A stretch of 64,000 nt of DNA from JAVVHH01 sp963848035 (GTDB lineage Bacteria; Pseudomonadota; Alphaproteobacteria; Acetobacterales; Acetobacteraceae): contig CAWKCD010000001.1 of assembly GCA_963848035.1 (NCBI GenBank), positions 3,100,001-3,164,000 of the forward strand, given 5' to 3'. Below, piece after piece: positions 46,186-55,711 of this stretch (the stretch's first letter is position 1; every line of letters starts with the position of its first letter). Below the pieces are notes generated by a model, which saw only the letters and a list, made by a program, of their open reading frames with translations, made no database searches and was not told the origin of the DNA. Made by a program: the position numbers and the translations under genes.

Positions 46186-46815
46186 TCAGGTGCCGATCCG
46201 CCCGACCACGCGCTCGATCTCGGCGCGAACCAGCCGTTCGACGAGCGGCGGCAGGTGGGTGTCGAGCCAGCCCTTGAGCAGCGGCCGGATCTCCTCGCGG
46301 ACGACGTCCTCGATGCTGGGGCCACCGCGGTGCACCACGGCGGTGCGTTCGGCAACCAGGGTGCGCATCAGGTTGCCGACCGAGGAGGCGGCCATGGCGG
46401 CGGCTTCCGGCGCGACCAGCGTGTCTGCGGCGTGCGCGGTCTCGTTCGAGGCCGTCGGCGAGCGGAGCGGGGCGGGGGCGGGCTGGGCCAGCGGCGGCAC
46501 GTCCGGATCGCCGGCGATCATCAGATGCGTCGCATCCCCGAACTGTTCCGCGGCAGGAGACGGCGACGGCGCGTGGGCCTGCATGTGATGCTCGGGCTCG
46601 GACGCCGCGTGCAGATTCGGCACGTGCTGCAGGCCTTCGACCGGGGTGTTGTCGTCCACCATCATCGAGGGATCGAGCATCATCACGCCGTCTTCGGGCT
46701 GCTGCGCCTTGGCCGCCTTCTCCTCGTCGCTCAGGATGCGGCGGATCGAGGCGAGGATGTCGTCCATGGAGGGATCGGCATCGCCCTGCGACGGAGAGTT
46801 CGGTGCTTGTGCCAT
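46186..46815 (-). CDS. popZ: Polar organising protein PopZ (DUF2497 family)
   Basis: 209 residues. The short N-terminal partner-binding helix PSMDDILASIRRILSDEE (about residues 15-32) and the C-terminal oligomerisation helices GPSIEDVVREEIRPLLKGWL and LPPLVERLVRAEIERVVG flank a long, disordered, acidic and Pro/Ala-rich middle. PopZ condenses at the cell pole and anchors the chromosome origin and signalling proteins in alphaproteobacteria. Its position between tolC and valS is the usual one. It follows tolC by 3 bases. Confidence 0.92.
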   Translation of the reverse strand: MAQAPNSPSQGDADPSMDDILASIRRILSDEEKAAKAQQPEDGVMMLDPSMMVDDNTPVEGLQHVPNLHAASEPEHHMQAHAPSPSPAAEQFGDATHLMIAGDPDVPPLAQPAPAPLRSPTASNETAHAADTLVAPEAAAMAASSVGNLMRTLVAERTAVVHRGGPSIEDVVREEIRPLLKGWLDTHLPPLVERLVRAEIERVVGRIGT

Positions 46816-46818
46816 TGC

Positions 46819-48216
46819 CTATCGCCCCGGCTGCTCGACAGCGTAGTCACTGACCCCGAACAGACGGTCGCGCACAGCGTTGTAGTAGGCGGTGTCGTCG
46901 TAAAGCGGGACGTTCAGGTTCAGGTCGCGCGCGCTCAGCCGTCCGACCGCGGCGGCGAGCGTGTAGGACGCGGTGATCAGGTTGGCGAGGTTCTGCACCA
47001 GCGTCACCCGCGAGTTGAGCAGCGCCTGCTCGGCGTTCAGCACGTCCAGCGTGGTGCGGCTGCCGACGATCGCTTCGCGCTGCACGCCTTCGAGGGCGAT
47101 CTGGTTGGCGCGGATCTGCGACTTGGTGCTCTCGATGGTCGCGCGCGCGGCCACTAGCGTTTCCCAGGCCGTCGTCGCCTGCTGCGCCGCCTGCCGGCGG
47201 ATGTCGTCCACCGTCTTGCGCGCCTGCTGCTCCTGCTGGCGCGCCTGCCGGACTCGGGAATATTCCGCGCCGCCCTGGTAGACCGGGACGGTCGCATTCA
47301 GCAGGACCTGGCCGCCGATCGTGCGCTGGCCATAGATCGTCGAGTTGTCGGTCCGCGCGGCGCTGGCCTGCACGCTGACCTGCGGCATCAGGTTGGCGAA
47401 TTGCAGGTCGATGTTGTCACGGGCGGCGGCGTCGTCGAACAGGGCGGCGATGACGTTCGGGTTGTTGTGCGTCGAGAGCTGGACCGCCTCGCCCTGGCTC
47501 TTCACCGGGACCTTGATCGGCTGCGGCTCGACCAGGCGGTCCGGCAACTCGCCGACATATTGGCGATAGGTGCCGCGGGCGGTCTGCAGGTTGCCTTCCG
47601 CCGTCTCCCGCGTCGCGCGGGCGCCGGCGAGTGCGGCTTCGGCCTGCGCCACGTCGGTCCGCGTGATCTCGCCGACGCGGAACCGGTCCTGGGTCGCCTG
47701 GAGCTGGCGGGCCAGCACCTGCTCGTTGTTGATGTTGAGCTGCAGCACCTGCTGCTGCTGGATGACGTTGACGTAGGCGTTGATGGTGTTGGTGAACACC
47801 TGCTGCTCGGTCGCGAGCAGGCGGGCACGTTGGCCGTAGACACGGTTATCGGCCTGGTTGGTGCCGGCCCGGGTCGCGCCGCCGCGGAACAGCGGCTGCG
47901 TCACCGTCGCCTGGCCGGTGAAGATGTCACGGGCGTTGCGGCGCGTGGCGGCGTTGGAAAAATCCGTTGCCGCGGTTCGCAGGGTGCCATCGCCATAGCC
48001 GGCCGAGCCGGACAGCACGATGGTCGGCCGCCAACCGGCTAGGGCCTGCGGCACGCCTTCATCAGTCGCCCGCAATTGGGCCCGCGCCGCTTGCAGCGTG
48101 GGGTTCCCGGCGTAGGCCGCGGCCAGCGCGTCCTGCAGCGTGCGCGTCTGCGCGTGCGCCGTTCCTGCGCCGAGCACCAATGCGCCAACCGTTGCAACCG
48201 CACTCCAACGCATCAT
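46819..48216 (-). CDS. tolC: TolC-family outer-membrane efflux/secretion channel
   Basis: A 465-residue outer-membrane channel with a signal peptide (SAVATVGALVLGAGTAHAQ). The repeated OEP pattern is clear in the two halves: LQDALAAAYAGNPTLQAARAQL and PVYQGGAEYSRVRQARQQ with TTLDVLNAEQALLNSRVTLV. Long helices (QQEQQARKTVDDIRRQAAQQ) form the periplasmic tunnel. ATG 48214-48216. It can serve type I secretion or multidrug efflux; secreted-type repeat proteins without signal peptides lie elsewhere in the window (1-141, 53276-54685). Confidence 0.93.
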   Translation of the reverse strand: MMRWSAVATVGALVLGAGTAHAQTRTLQDALAAAYAGNPTLQAARAQLRATDEGVPQALAGWRPTIVLSGSAGYGDGTLRTAATDFSNAATRRNARDIFTGQATVTQPLFRGGATRAGTNQADNRVYGQRARLLATEQQVFTNTINAYVNVIQQQQVLQLNINNEQVLARQLQATQDRFRVGEITRTDVAQAEAALAGARATRETAEGNLQTARGTYRQYVGELPDRLVEPQPIKVPVKSQGEAVQLSTHNNPNVIAALFDDAAARDNIDLQFANLMPQVSVQASAARTDNSTIYGQRTIGGQVLLNATVPVYQGGAEYSRVRQARQQEQQARKTVDDIRRQAAQQATTAWETLVAARATIESTKSQIRANQIALEGVQREAIVGSRTTLDVLNAEQALLNSRVTLVQNLANLITASYTLAAAVGRLSARDLNLNVPLYDDTAYYNAVRDRLFGVSDYAVEQPGR

Positions 48217-48266
48217 CCAGCCCCCGCCGTCATCTGCTGCACTGTGCCATGAAAAACATGGTTTAA

Positions 48267-48945
48267 CTAGAACTTGAACGTCGGCTTGATGCGGAACGCC
48301 GGGAGCATCGGCGTTGCGCAATCGAAGTGCGGCTGCGCCCTCAGTTTCGGCTCCGGGGCGCCCGGATTGATCGGCTCGGCCAACACCCCGCGCGACAAGC
48401 CCGGCGGCGTCGCCATCACCGTCACCAGCCGACCGCCATGCGCGTTCAACTGCCCGCCGATCGCGGCAGGGATCTGCGGCACCGCGCCTTCGATCATGAT
48501 GATATCCCACGGCCCCGGCAGCCCGGCGGTCAGCGGTCCTTCGACCACCGTCACACCCGGCGCGACCTCGGGCAGCACGGCGCGGGCGCGGGCGAGCAGC
48601 GCCGGGTCCTCCTCGAGCGCGGTAACGGAGGCGCCTAGCGCGTCGAGCAGCGCCGCGCCGTATCCCGCGCCGGCGCCGACCACGAGGACGCGCTCGCCCT
48701 GGCGGACCTTGGCCAGCTGGATGAGGTTGGCCAGCACGAGCGGCTCCATCATGTTGCGGCCGCCCGGCAACGGGACGTCCTCGTCCACATAGGCCATGTC
48801 GGCCAATTCCGCCGGCAGGAAGCGCTCGCGCGGGAATAGTGCGGGAGGCCCGGATCAGCCGCGGGTCGATGATCCGGTTCGGCCGGAGCTGGCTGTCGAC
48901 CATGTGGTCGCGCGCGGAGGCGTAGTCGAGTTGCGTCAGATCCAT
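48267..48945 (-). CDS. pcm: Protein-L-isoaspartate O-methyltransferase-like protein, one frame break
   Basis: About 225 residues. The N-terminus DYASARDHMVDSQLRPNRIIDPRLIRA is the alphaproteobacterial Pcm-like start; after the break come DVPLPGGRNMMEPLVLANLIQL and the SAM motif GERVLVVGAGAGYGAALLDALG, with MIEGAVPQIP. Deleting one G near 48835 (ATTCCCGCGCGAGCGC) joins RTIP to RERFLPAELADMAYVDE. ATG 48945. It precedes tolC, a common pairing. Whether it still repairs isoaspartate is unproven for this subgroup. Confidence 0.85.
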
Positions 48946-49096
48946 GTCTTGCCCGGTTATCGCCGACCGCGGCTTATAGACCGGCATGTTGCACCGCGGC
49001 CAGTGCTAGCGCGGCGTCACGATGGCCAATGTGAGCGCTTGACCGCGAAGCGGCCCGCGAGAGATATAGCGCCCCTGCACGAAAGCAGCCCTTGGC

Positions 49097-49170
49097 GGTC
49101 CGGTGGCAGAGTGGTGATGCAGAGGACTGCAAATCCTTGAATGCCGGTTCGATTCCGGCCCGGACCTCCA
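49097..49170 (+). tRNA. tRNA-Cys (anticodon GCA)
   Basis: A 74-nt cloverleaf: acceptor GGTCCGG / CCGGACC, short 3-bp D stem, anticodon stem-loop GAGGA-CTGCAAA-TCCTT with GCA anticodon, T arm GCCGG-TTCGATT-CCGGC, discriminator T and encoded CCA at 49168-49170. Free-standing, on the plus strand, just upstream of a convergent gene. Confidence 0.95.
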
Positions 49171-49179
49171 CCTTCTACC

Positions 49180-49626
49180 TCACCGCGCCCGCGCCAGATC
49201 GACCTTGAGCGCCGTCAGCATCGCATCCACATCCAGGGGCTCGAGGCCGCCCCGCGTGAGTTCGGTGTCGATCTCTGCCTTGCAGCGCCGGGCCGCGACG
49301 TACCAGGCGATCAGGAATGGCGGCTTGCCCCAGAGCTTCGGTTCGCTCCGGTAGGCCTCGGTCACGCCCGCGGCCAACGCCCTGAGAGTGGTGCGGTTGT
49401 GCCCGAGACAGAGTTCGGCTGCCGAGCGGATGACGAGCTGCCGATCGTTCGAGGCGCCCGCGACGCCCGTCTGGTCGATGACGCCCGCAATGTAGCCCTG
49501 CTGAGTCGACGGCGAGAGACGTTCCCACCCTCTGCCGTTACGAACGAACTCCGCGCGGGCGCTACCGGCCGCGAGGCTCAGACCAAGAGCCACGAGAAAT
49601 GCTTTGTGCCACGTTTTGTGCCGCAA
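49180..49626 (-). CDS. Exported hypothetical protein
   Basis: 148 residues with a signal peptide (KAFLVALGLSLAAGSARAE). The mature part has two cysteines (ELCLGHNRTTL and ARRCKAEI) that may form a disulfide, and STQQGYIAGVIDQTGV, a layout seen in small helical periplasmic proteins of the Rap1a/Tai type, though this is only a resemblance. The region 49627-49798 upstream is less GC-rich and holds no start-to-stop gene I can support. Confidence 0.7.
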   Translation of the reverse strand: MRHKTWHKAFLVALGLSLAAGSARAEFVRNGRGWERLSPSTQQGYIAGVIDQTGVAGASNDRQLVIRSAAELCLGHNRTTLRALAAGVTEAYRSEPKLWGKPPFLIAWYVAARRCKAEIDTELTRGGLEPLDVDAMLTALKVDLARAR

Positions 49627-49798
49627 CTGCCCGGGCTCCTGCTGCTCTAATTCTTCCCGTCATCAGATCAGCCAGTAGAAAGGCCAATACCGGACGCTGC
49701 AGAAGTAGGGCGCAGTGCGGCTGCTGACAAGAAAACTCTCGTCTCGATTCAATCCACGGTAGCTGATCCGAACAAACTCTCTTAGCTGTTGCGCTTGC

Positions 49799-50020
49799 CT
49801 ACCGACGCGGCTCGAGTGCTTCCTGCGCCCGCTGCCGGGCCCAAATGCCGCCGCGGCTCTGGCCCGAACCGACGATGTCTCGCAGCGCCGCTTTCAAATG
49901 CTCGATTTCGTCGACGCAGCGCAGAAGCAACGCGCGATCCATGATCGGCTTGCCATCAGCCAGGGTTTGGCTCGCTCTCGCGCGCGCATCGTCTTCGACA
50001 GATGGGATCTTGCTGCTCAT
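49799..50020 (-). CDS. Small hypothetical protein (73 aa)
   Basis: A short acidic/helical protein: IPSVEDDARARASQTLADG, then MDRALLLRCVDEIEHLKAAL, ending QRAQEALEPRR. ATG 50018-50020. No family is recognised and the ribosome site is weak. The gene lies alone between the exported protein gene and the divergent glycosyltransferase gene. The 191 bases up to 50211 contain no further gene. Confidence 0.55.
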   Translation of the reverse strand: MSSKIPSVEDDARARASQTLADGKPIMDRALLLRCVDEIEHLKAALRDIVGSGQSRGGIWARQRAQEALEPRR

Positions 50021-50211
50021 ATCGACCTCAAGGTTCCACTCCGATCAGAGTTCAGGCTGCATCCAATCGATCTCCCGCGTGGGTTGTAAAGGGGTAATCC
50101 CTCGCGGCCAAACCGACCAGATCCAAGCCGGTCCGGCTTGACCCTCGATCCCTAATCGGCAATGCAGCCGCTGCGTTTGGGGCCAACATGTTGGCTGGCC
50201 GGGGTTGAGGA

Positions 50212-53200
50212 ATGTCTGCAGCAGAGATCGAGCCGAACATCGCTGCAGAGGCCGGAGTCGCTGCGCAACCCATCCCGCTCGATACGCTGGAGCGGGCCCG
50301 CCGCGACCTTCTCGTGGCCGACTCGGCCATCGTGCAGAAGCAGAACCTCAACTGGCTATCGCGTCGGTTCGGCTTCCAGCACGAACTGCGCGACTACCTG
50401 GCTTCGCGCGGCGGCAAGGCGCTCGGACTCGGTCTGTCGCGGCTCGATCTCATGCCGCCTTGGCGCCGTTGGCCGACCCTGCTGTATCGCGCGGCGCTCA
50501 CGGGCGACGGCGAATCGCGCGAGCGGATCCGGACCGCGATCGACAACCGCCTGCGTCGGCGGCAGGCCGGGATCGTGCTCCAGGCTATCCAGGCGCTGGA
50601 CAGCAATGAGATCGACGAAGAGGCCTATACCGCCTGGATCGCGCATTACGACGCGCTGAGCGAGGCTGACCGGACGGTCATGCGCGAGGCGTCGGCTGCC
50701 GGCGCGATGCCGGAGCTGCTCGTCGTGGTCCGCTTCGGTCGAGACGACATCGGGCGGCTCGGCGCCGTGGTGGCCGACCTGCAAGCGCAGTTGCTTGAGC
50801 GGTGGCGCGCCATCTTCGTGGTGCCGGAGGATCTCGTCGGCGGGCAAGCCGGCCTGCTCGACGGTGCGGCGAGCGATTCGCGCATCACAGTTGACGGCGC
50901 GGCTCGTCCTGCCGCGCGAAGGCTGGATCCTGTTCGCCGAATCCAGCGTGGTGTTCCGGCCGGAAACGCTGTTCAGCTTCGCCGAGGCGGTGCGCCGCGA
51001 CCCGGCGCTCGCGCTGGTCTATGCCGACGAGGACCGGCTCGACGCTGCCGGCAAGCGCCACGCGCCCTGGTTCAAGCCGCGTTTCTCGCCCGAGTTCAAC
51101 CATCGCCGCGCCTTCCTCGGCGACTGCGTCTGCGTGGCAGCGTCGGCGATCGAGGAGCCGCCGCCGGGCGACCGCCGGATCGGTGACTGGGCGCCGATGC
51201 TGGCCGACCGTCTCGACGCGCGGCAAGTCGGCCGCGTTGCCCGCGTGCTGTTCCACGTGCTCACGCCGCCGGGCCTTCCACCGCACCGCGAGGTCGCGAT
51301 CACCAAGCCGGCAGCGTTGCCGACGGTCGACATCATCATCCCGACCCGCAACCACACCGACCTGCTCGCGACCTGCCTCAACAGCATCTGGAACGGCACG
51401 ACCTACCCGCCCGAGCGGATCCGCATCATCATCATGGACAACGGCTCGGACGAGCCGGCCTCCTTGGCCTATCTCGAACAGCTGCGGCAGGACCGGCGTG
51501 TCCTGGTGATCACCGATCCGAGCCCGTTCAACTACGCGCGGCTCAACAACGTGGCCGCCGCTGCGGCGACGGCGGATGTGCTGCTGTTCCTCAACAACGA
51601 CACCGAGGTGACCGACCCGGCCTGGCTCTCCGCGATCGCCGGATGGGCGGCGCGGCCGGAGATCGGCGTGGTCGGGCCGAAGCTGCTCTATCCCGACCAG
51701 ACGATCCAGCATGCCGGCGTCGTGCTCGGGATCGGCGGCGTGGCGGGGCACAGCTTCGTCGGCATCCCCGGCGATGCGCCGGGCTATCTCGGCATGGCCG
51801 GTGTCACCCGCGAGGCGGCGGCGCTGACCGGCGCTTGCATCGCGGTGCGCCGCGCCGTCTTCGAGGAGATCGGCGGCTTCGACGAACTGCTCGTGATCGC
51901 CTTCAACGACACCGCCCTTTGCTGCGAGGCGCTGCGGCGCGGCTACCGCAACCTCTACATCGGCGAGATCTCGGTGCTGCACCACGAGTCCAAATCGCGT
52001 GGGTTCGACGACACGCCGGAGAAGCTGGCGCGGTTCCGGCACGAATGCTCCCTGGTGCGGACGCCGTATAAGGAACTGTTCGATCAGGATCCTTACTACA
52101 GCCCGAATTTGGGGCTCGAACGGCAGTATCAGCCGGCGATCCCGCGGGTGCCGCGGATCTGGCGCGGTCACCGCCGCCGCATCGATCCGCAGCCGCGCAT
52201 CCTGATCCTGAGCGACGTGCATTCGGTCGGGCACGGCGTGCCGGTGGTGATCCAGCAGCATGCCGAATACCTGGCCGCGCGCGGCTGCACTGTGTTCGTG
52301 GGCGGCATCATGCAACCGAACGAGATCGTCTATCGCGGCTGCCTGCGGGTTTATCTCGAGGGCAAGCTCGAGGCGCAATCCTTCGCCTACGAGGCGGACG
52401 TGGACTGCGTCATCGTCCACACGATGCCGTATTTCTCGATGTTCCGGACGATGAGCGACTTCCCGCGCCGGGTCATCTTCGATCATGGCGAACCGCCGCC
52501 GGCCTGGTTCCCGGAGGGACGCAAGGATCGCGAGAACATCGATATCGAGAAGCAGTTCTGCTACCGGCTGGCCGAGCTCGTGCTGACGAACACGTCGACC
52601 GTCAAGGACGAGATCGGGTACGCGCCGGCCGAAGTGGCGGGCCTGGGCAATTCGCACCTCGCCACCTGGGACGCGACCCATGCGCTTGCCCGGGACGCTA
52701 TCCGCGCCGGGTTGGGGCTCGAGGGCAAGTTCGTGGTGCTGAACGTTTGCCGCTTCCACAAGCCGGAGCGGCAATACAAGGGCATCGACGATTACGTCGC
52801 GCTCAAGCAGCGCATCGCCGCCGGCGACCCGGCGCTGGCCGAGCGGATCGCCTTCGTGCTCTGCGGCAAAGGCGACGAGGACGATCAGGAGGAGATGCGC
52901 GCCGCCGGGCTGACCGTGTTCGCCAATGTGAGCGACCGGGCGCTGGCCGATCTCTATGTCGCGGCCGACCTCTACGTGAACTTCTCGAAGTGGGAGGGCT
53001 TCAATCTCGGGATCGCGCAGGCGCTCGCGATGGGGCTGCCGGTGATCGCATCGGACATTCCGGCACACCGGCAATTCCCGATCGCGACCAGCGATGACGC
53101 GGCGGAGCGGGCGAAGCTGTTGTCGGACGCGGTGGCGCGGGATGGAACGACCGAGCGTCGGCCGGTGCTGATGCAGTGGGAGCCATTGCTCGATTGGCTG

Positions 53201-53260
53201 TATCGCCGGATCGATCGGCTCTGCGCGGTCCGGGAAGAAGAGGCGGCCGGTTCGGACTGA
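50212..53260 (+). CDS. Large bifunctional glycosyltransferase (GT2 plus GT4), one frame break
   Basis: About 1,015 residues with two catalytic modules. A GT-A (family 2) module has VDIIIPTRNHTDLLATCLNSI, the DxD-type region LLFLNNDTEVTDPAWL, GVVGPKLLYPDQTIQHAGVV and LTGACIAVRRAVFEEIGGFDE. The C-terminal GT-B (GT4-like) module has ILILSDVHSVGHGVPVV, VLNVCRFHKPERQYKGID, ADLYVNFSKWEGFNLGIAQA and GLPVIASDIPAH. A helical N-domain precedes them. Deleting one G near 50893 (GACGGCGCGGC) joins the frames to read ITVDARLVLPREGW. ATG 50212 follows GAGG. Such rhamnan/O-chain-type enzymes assemble surface polysaccharide. Confidence 0.88.
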
Positions 53261-53274
53261 ACCGGCCGCTTTTC
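53243..53274. terminator. Terminator between convergent glycosyltransferase and repeat-protein genes
   Basis: GCGGCCGGTTC (53243-53253), loop, GAACCGGCCGC (53259-53269), then TTTTC: an 11-bp stem on the plus strand. The stem includes the glycosyltransferase stop codon; it may also serve the opposing gene, although no T-run is present on that side. Confidence 0.8.
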
Positions 53275-53275
53275 G

Positions 53276-54685
53276 TCAGGCCTTGAAGGTGCCGTTCGGG
53301 GCGTAGAAGGCGATGCCCTCGGGCCTGAGGTCGGCACGGTAGGTTGCGGAGCCGGCGGTGGTCAGGCCCTGATACTCGGTCTGGCTGCCGGTCAGGAACT
53401 GGGTGCCCTTGATGCTGTCGAACAAGCGGTAGACGGCGACGTCGCCGGCCTGCTGGGCGCTGTCTTCGAAGATCGTGCTGGTTGCCTCATACACGAGGTC
53501 GGACCGGTAGCTGCCGCTGCCCGGCGTCGTCAGGCCCTGGAACTCGGCCTGGCTCGACGTGTAGAAATGCGTGCCGTTGGCCTGCTCGAAGAAGCGATAG
53601 ACCGGGACCGCGCTCGGGTTGTTCTGCGTGACAGCGCCGAAATTGTTGGTCTCTTCCGTCAGGTCCGGCCGGGTCGCCAGGATCTGCTGCGCTTCGCTGA
53701 GGCTCTGCGTGAAGAGGTGGGTGCCGTAGATCGTGTCGAAGAAGCGGTAGACCGGCAGGGAGCCGCCGCCGCCGCCCTGGAAGCCCGCGGGCAGTCCGGC
53801 GCTGACGTTGTTGTTGGCGCTGGTCGTGATGGTCAGTTCGTTCGAGCTGCCGCCGAGGCTGTCGTTCTGGATGTTGAAGCTCGACAGCGTATAGTTGCCG
53901 ACGAAATTGAGCCTGGCGCTCGTGGCTCCCCCGTTGAGCAGGTTGAGCGTGCCGGAGTTGGCGCCCGTGCTCGTGTAGGTGGCGGACGTATACGGCGTAT
54001 TGATCAGGTAAAGCTTGTCGCTGACCGAGAAGCCGTTGATGGCGGCGGAGACGTTGGCAGCGGCATCGAACTGGAGGACTTCGTTGCCGTTCGAGCCATC
54101 GTTGAACACGATCGTTTGACCGGCGCCGACCGTGCCGGAGATTTCGAGGCGGGCGTGCTCGCCGAGTGCGATGGTGCCGTTACCAGTGATCGGGTCGTTG
54201 AGCACCGGCGCCTGGATTGTGGCGTTCGGGTTGACGAACGCGATCGTGCCGTTGTTCTGCAACGTCCCGCCGCCGACCGTGGTCGGCGAGGAGGAGTAGA
54301 AATTCATCGCACCGCTGTTGACCAGCGTGGCTCCGGCGGCGATCGAGAACTGCGTCTGCGTGCCGTAGAATGAGCCGGTCCCGGCCAGGGTGCTGGTACC
54401 GGTGACGCTCACGACGGCCGGGGTGGCGGTCGAGAAAGTCTGGCCGTTGTTGACGACCAGAGCGGACGTGGCGTCGATCGTCGCGTTGTTGAGCGCGAGC
54501 GTGCTGGAGGCGGTCGCGCCGTTGGCTTGGTTCAGCTGGAACGTCACGCCGCTGATCGTGCCGGTGGTGGCGACGGTGCCTGCGTTGATGATTGCGATGT
54601 CGCCGCTCGTCGGAACGCCGCTCGGGCTCCAGCTGGCGGCATCGGTGAAGTTGCCGGAGGTCCCGTTCCAGGTTCTCGTCGTCAT
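53276..54685 (-). CDS. Secreted-type repeat protein with three DUF5648-like modules
   Basis: 469 residues, without an N-terminal signal. The N-terminal half is Ser/Thr/Asn/Gly-rich and beta-helical in character (MTTRTWNGTSGNFTDAASW, GTLQNNGTIAFVNPNATI), as in surface adhesin-type passenger domains. After a GGGGGS linker come three repeated modules: VYRFFDTIYGTHLFTQS, VYRFFEQANGTHFYTSS and VYRLFDSIKGTQFLTGS. These resemble DUF5648, often seen in secreted hydrolases and peptidoglycan- or sugar-associated proteins. Export is probably by type I secretion or another leaderless route. Confidence 0.82.
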   Translation of the reverse strand: MTTRTWNGTSGNFTDAASWSPSGVPTSGDIAIINAGTVATTGTISGVTFQLNQANGATASSTLALNNATIDATSALVVNNGQTFSTATPAVVSVTGTSTLAGTGSFYGTQTQFSIAAGATLVNSGAMNFYSSSPTTVGGGTLQNNGTIAFVNPNATIQAPVLNDPITGNGTIALGEHARLEISGTVGAGQTIVFNDGSNGNEVLQFDAAANVSAAINGFSVSDKLYLINTPYTSATYTSTGANSGTLNLLNGGATSARLNFVGNYTLSSFNIQNDSLGGSSNELTITTSANNNVSAGLPAGFQGGGGGSLPVYRFFDTIYGTHLFTQSLSEAQQILATRPDLTEETNNFGAVTQNNPSAVPVYRFFEQANGTHFYTSSQAEFQGLTTPGSGSYRSDLVYEATSTIFEDSAQQAGDVAVYRLFDSIKGTQFLTGSQTEYQGLTTAGSATYRADLRPEGIAFYAPNGTFKA

Positions 54686-54790
54686 GTTGTATTCCTCGAC
54701 GCAATTTTAGAAGTAGTAGCAGCGCTTCATCGTGGCGGATTGATGGCGATTGCTGTTCACCGTATAGCGCGCTCGAGCAGGTTCTCGAAC

Positions 54791-54823
54791 AAAAAAGGCC
54801 CGGTGGCAATGCCCCCGGGCCTT
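54791..54823 (-). terminator. Rho-independent terminator of the PEP-CTERM gene
   Basis: On the minus strand AAGGCCCGG (RC of 54815-54823) pairs with CCGGGCCTT (RC of 54795-54803), followed by TTTT. It lies 26 bases after the stop of the PEP-CTERM gene. Confidence 0.85.
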
Positions 54824-54848
54824 CACTTGGTTGTAGGTCGAGTAAGTC

Positions 54849-55472
54849 CTAGACTGACTTCGCGCGACGACGAACGAGACCGAGCGCCGCGAGCGAGCCG
54901 CCGAGGATGGCGAGCGAAGCCGGCTCCGGGGTCGCGGCCGCCAGCGTGGTGGCCGAGAAGGAGACGATGTTGTTGCCCTGGGCGGTCAGGATGAACGTGC
55001 CGGCGGTGGCGTCGAAGCCGGTGTAGTTGATCGTGCCGTTGGCGGTGAAGGTGACGCTGCCGCCGTTCACGTCGGTGCCGTGGGACACGTTGGTGACCGA
55101 GGTCAGGTCGAACGAGATCGCCGTCGAGGAACCCGTGGTCAGGGTCAGGAACGACTTCGTCGCCGGCTCGGAGCTGAAGTTGGCGATGTTCTGGATCGTG
55201 CCGCAGGCGCCGGAGGTGCTGGCGCAGGCGAGGCCCGCGAACGAACCGCTGCCGCTGCCGAACGAGTACAGCAGGCCGCTGGTGCCGCTGATGGTCGGGG
55301 ACGAGGAGCTGCCCGAAGCGAAGCTCAGGCCAGTGGCCGTGCCCATGCCAACGGAGTTAGCGGACTGCGCGTAGCCGCCAAGGGAGATCTGGCCGGTGAC
55401 GGGTGCGGCGTAAGCGGCGGTCGCCATGCCGAGCGACGCGATGGCCGCTAGAAGCGAGGTGCGAAAAATCAT
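54849..55472 (-). CDS. PEP-CTERM sorting-domain protein
   Basis: About 207 residues. Signal peptide MIFRTSLLAAIASLGMATAAYAA, a Ser/Thr/Gly-rich beta-sandwich-like middle with two cysteines (LACASTSGACG), and a classical C-terminal sorting signal: TPEPASLAILGGSLAALGLVRRRA. Such proteins are processed by an exosortase and linked to exopolysaccharide-associated surfaces. No exosortase gene is present in the window. ATG 55470-55472 is preferred over ATG 55484. Confidence 0.92.
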   Translation of the reverse strand: MIFRTSLLAAIASLGMATAAYAAPVTGQISLGGYAQSANSVGMGTATGLSFASGSSSSPTISGTSGLLYSFGSGSGSFAGLACASTSGACGTIQNIANFSSEPATKSFLTLTTGSSTAISFDLTSVTNVSHGTDVNGGSVTFTANGTINYTGFDATAGTFILTAQGNNIVSFSATTLAAATPEPASLAILGGSLAALGLVRRRAKSV

Positions 55473-55711
55473 TGTTCTCTCCATACGTATTAGCTGTCCG
55501 CGACAAGACCGAATTCCCGCCGCGGTAACGTGTTCCGCCGCTGATCAACAAGTGTCACCCAGCGACCGGGCTACGCGGCAGGAGCAATGCACGGAACGTG
55601 CCACCTGGGGGATGGCGCTGAATTCAACATCCTAGCTCGTGGATCGCGCGACTTGCGTCAATCGTGTGTAAAAAAAGCCGACGATCCCAAGTTGATTGCT
55701 CGATACGCAAA

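Noticed and set aside
49670..49798. Minus-strand open frame ending in a Trp/Tyr-rich C-terminus (PYFCSVRYWPFYWLI) before TGA
   Set aside because: Protein-like but no ATG, GTG or TTG start with a ribosome site in frame; it would require an unsupported frame change from the small upstream gene.
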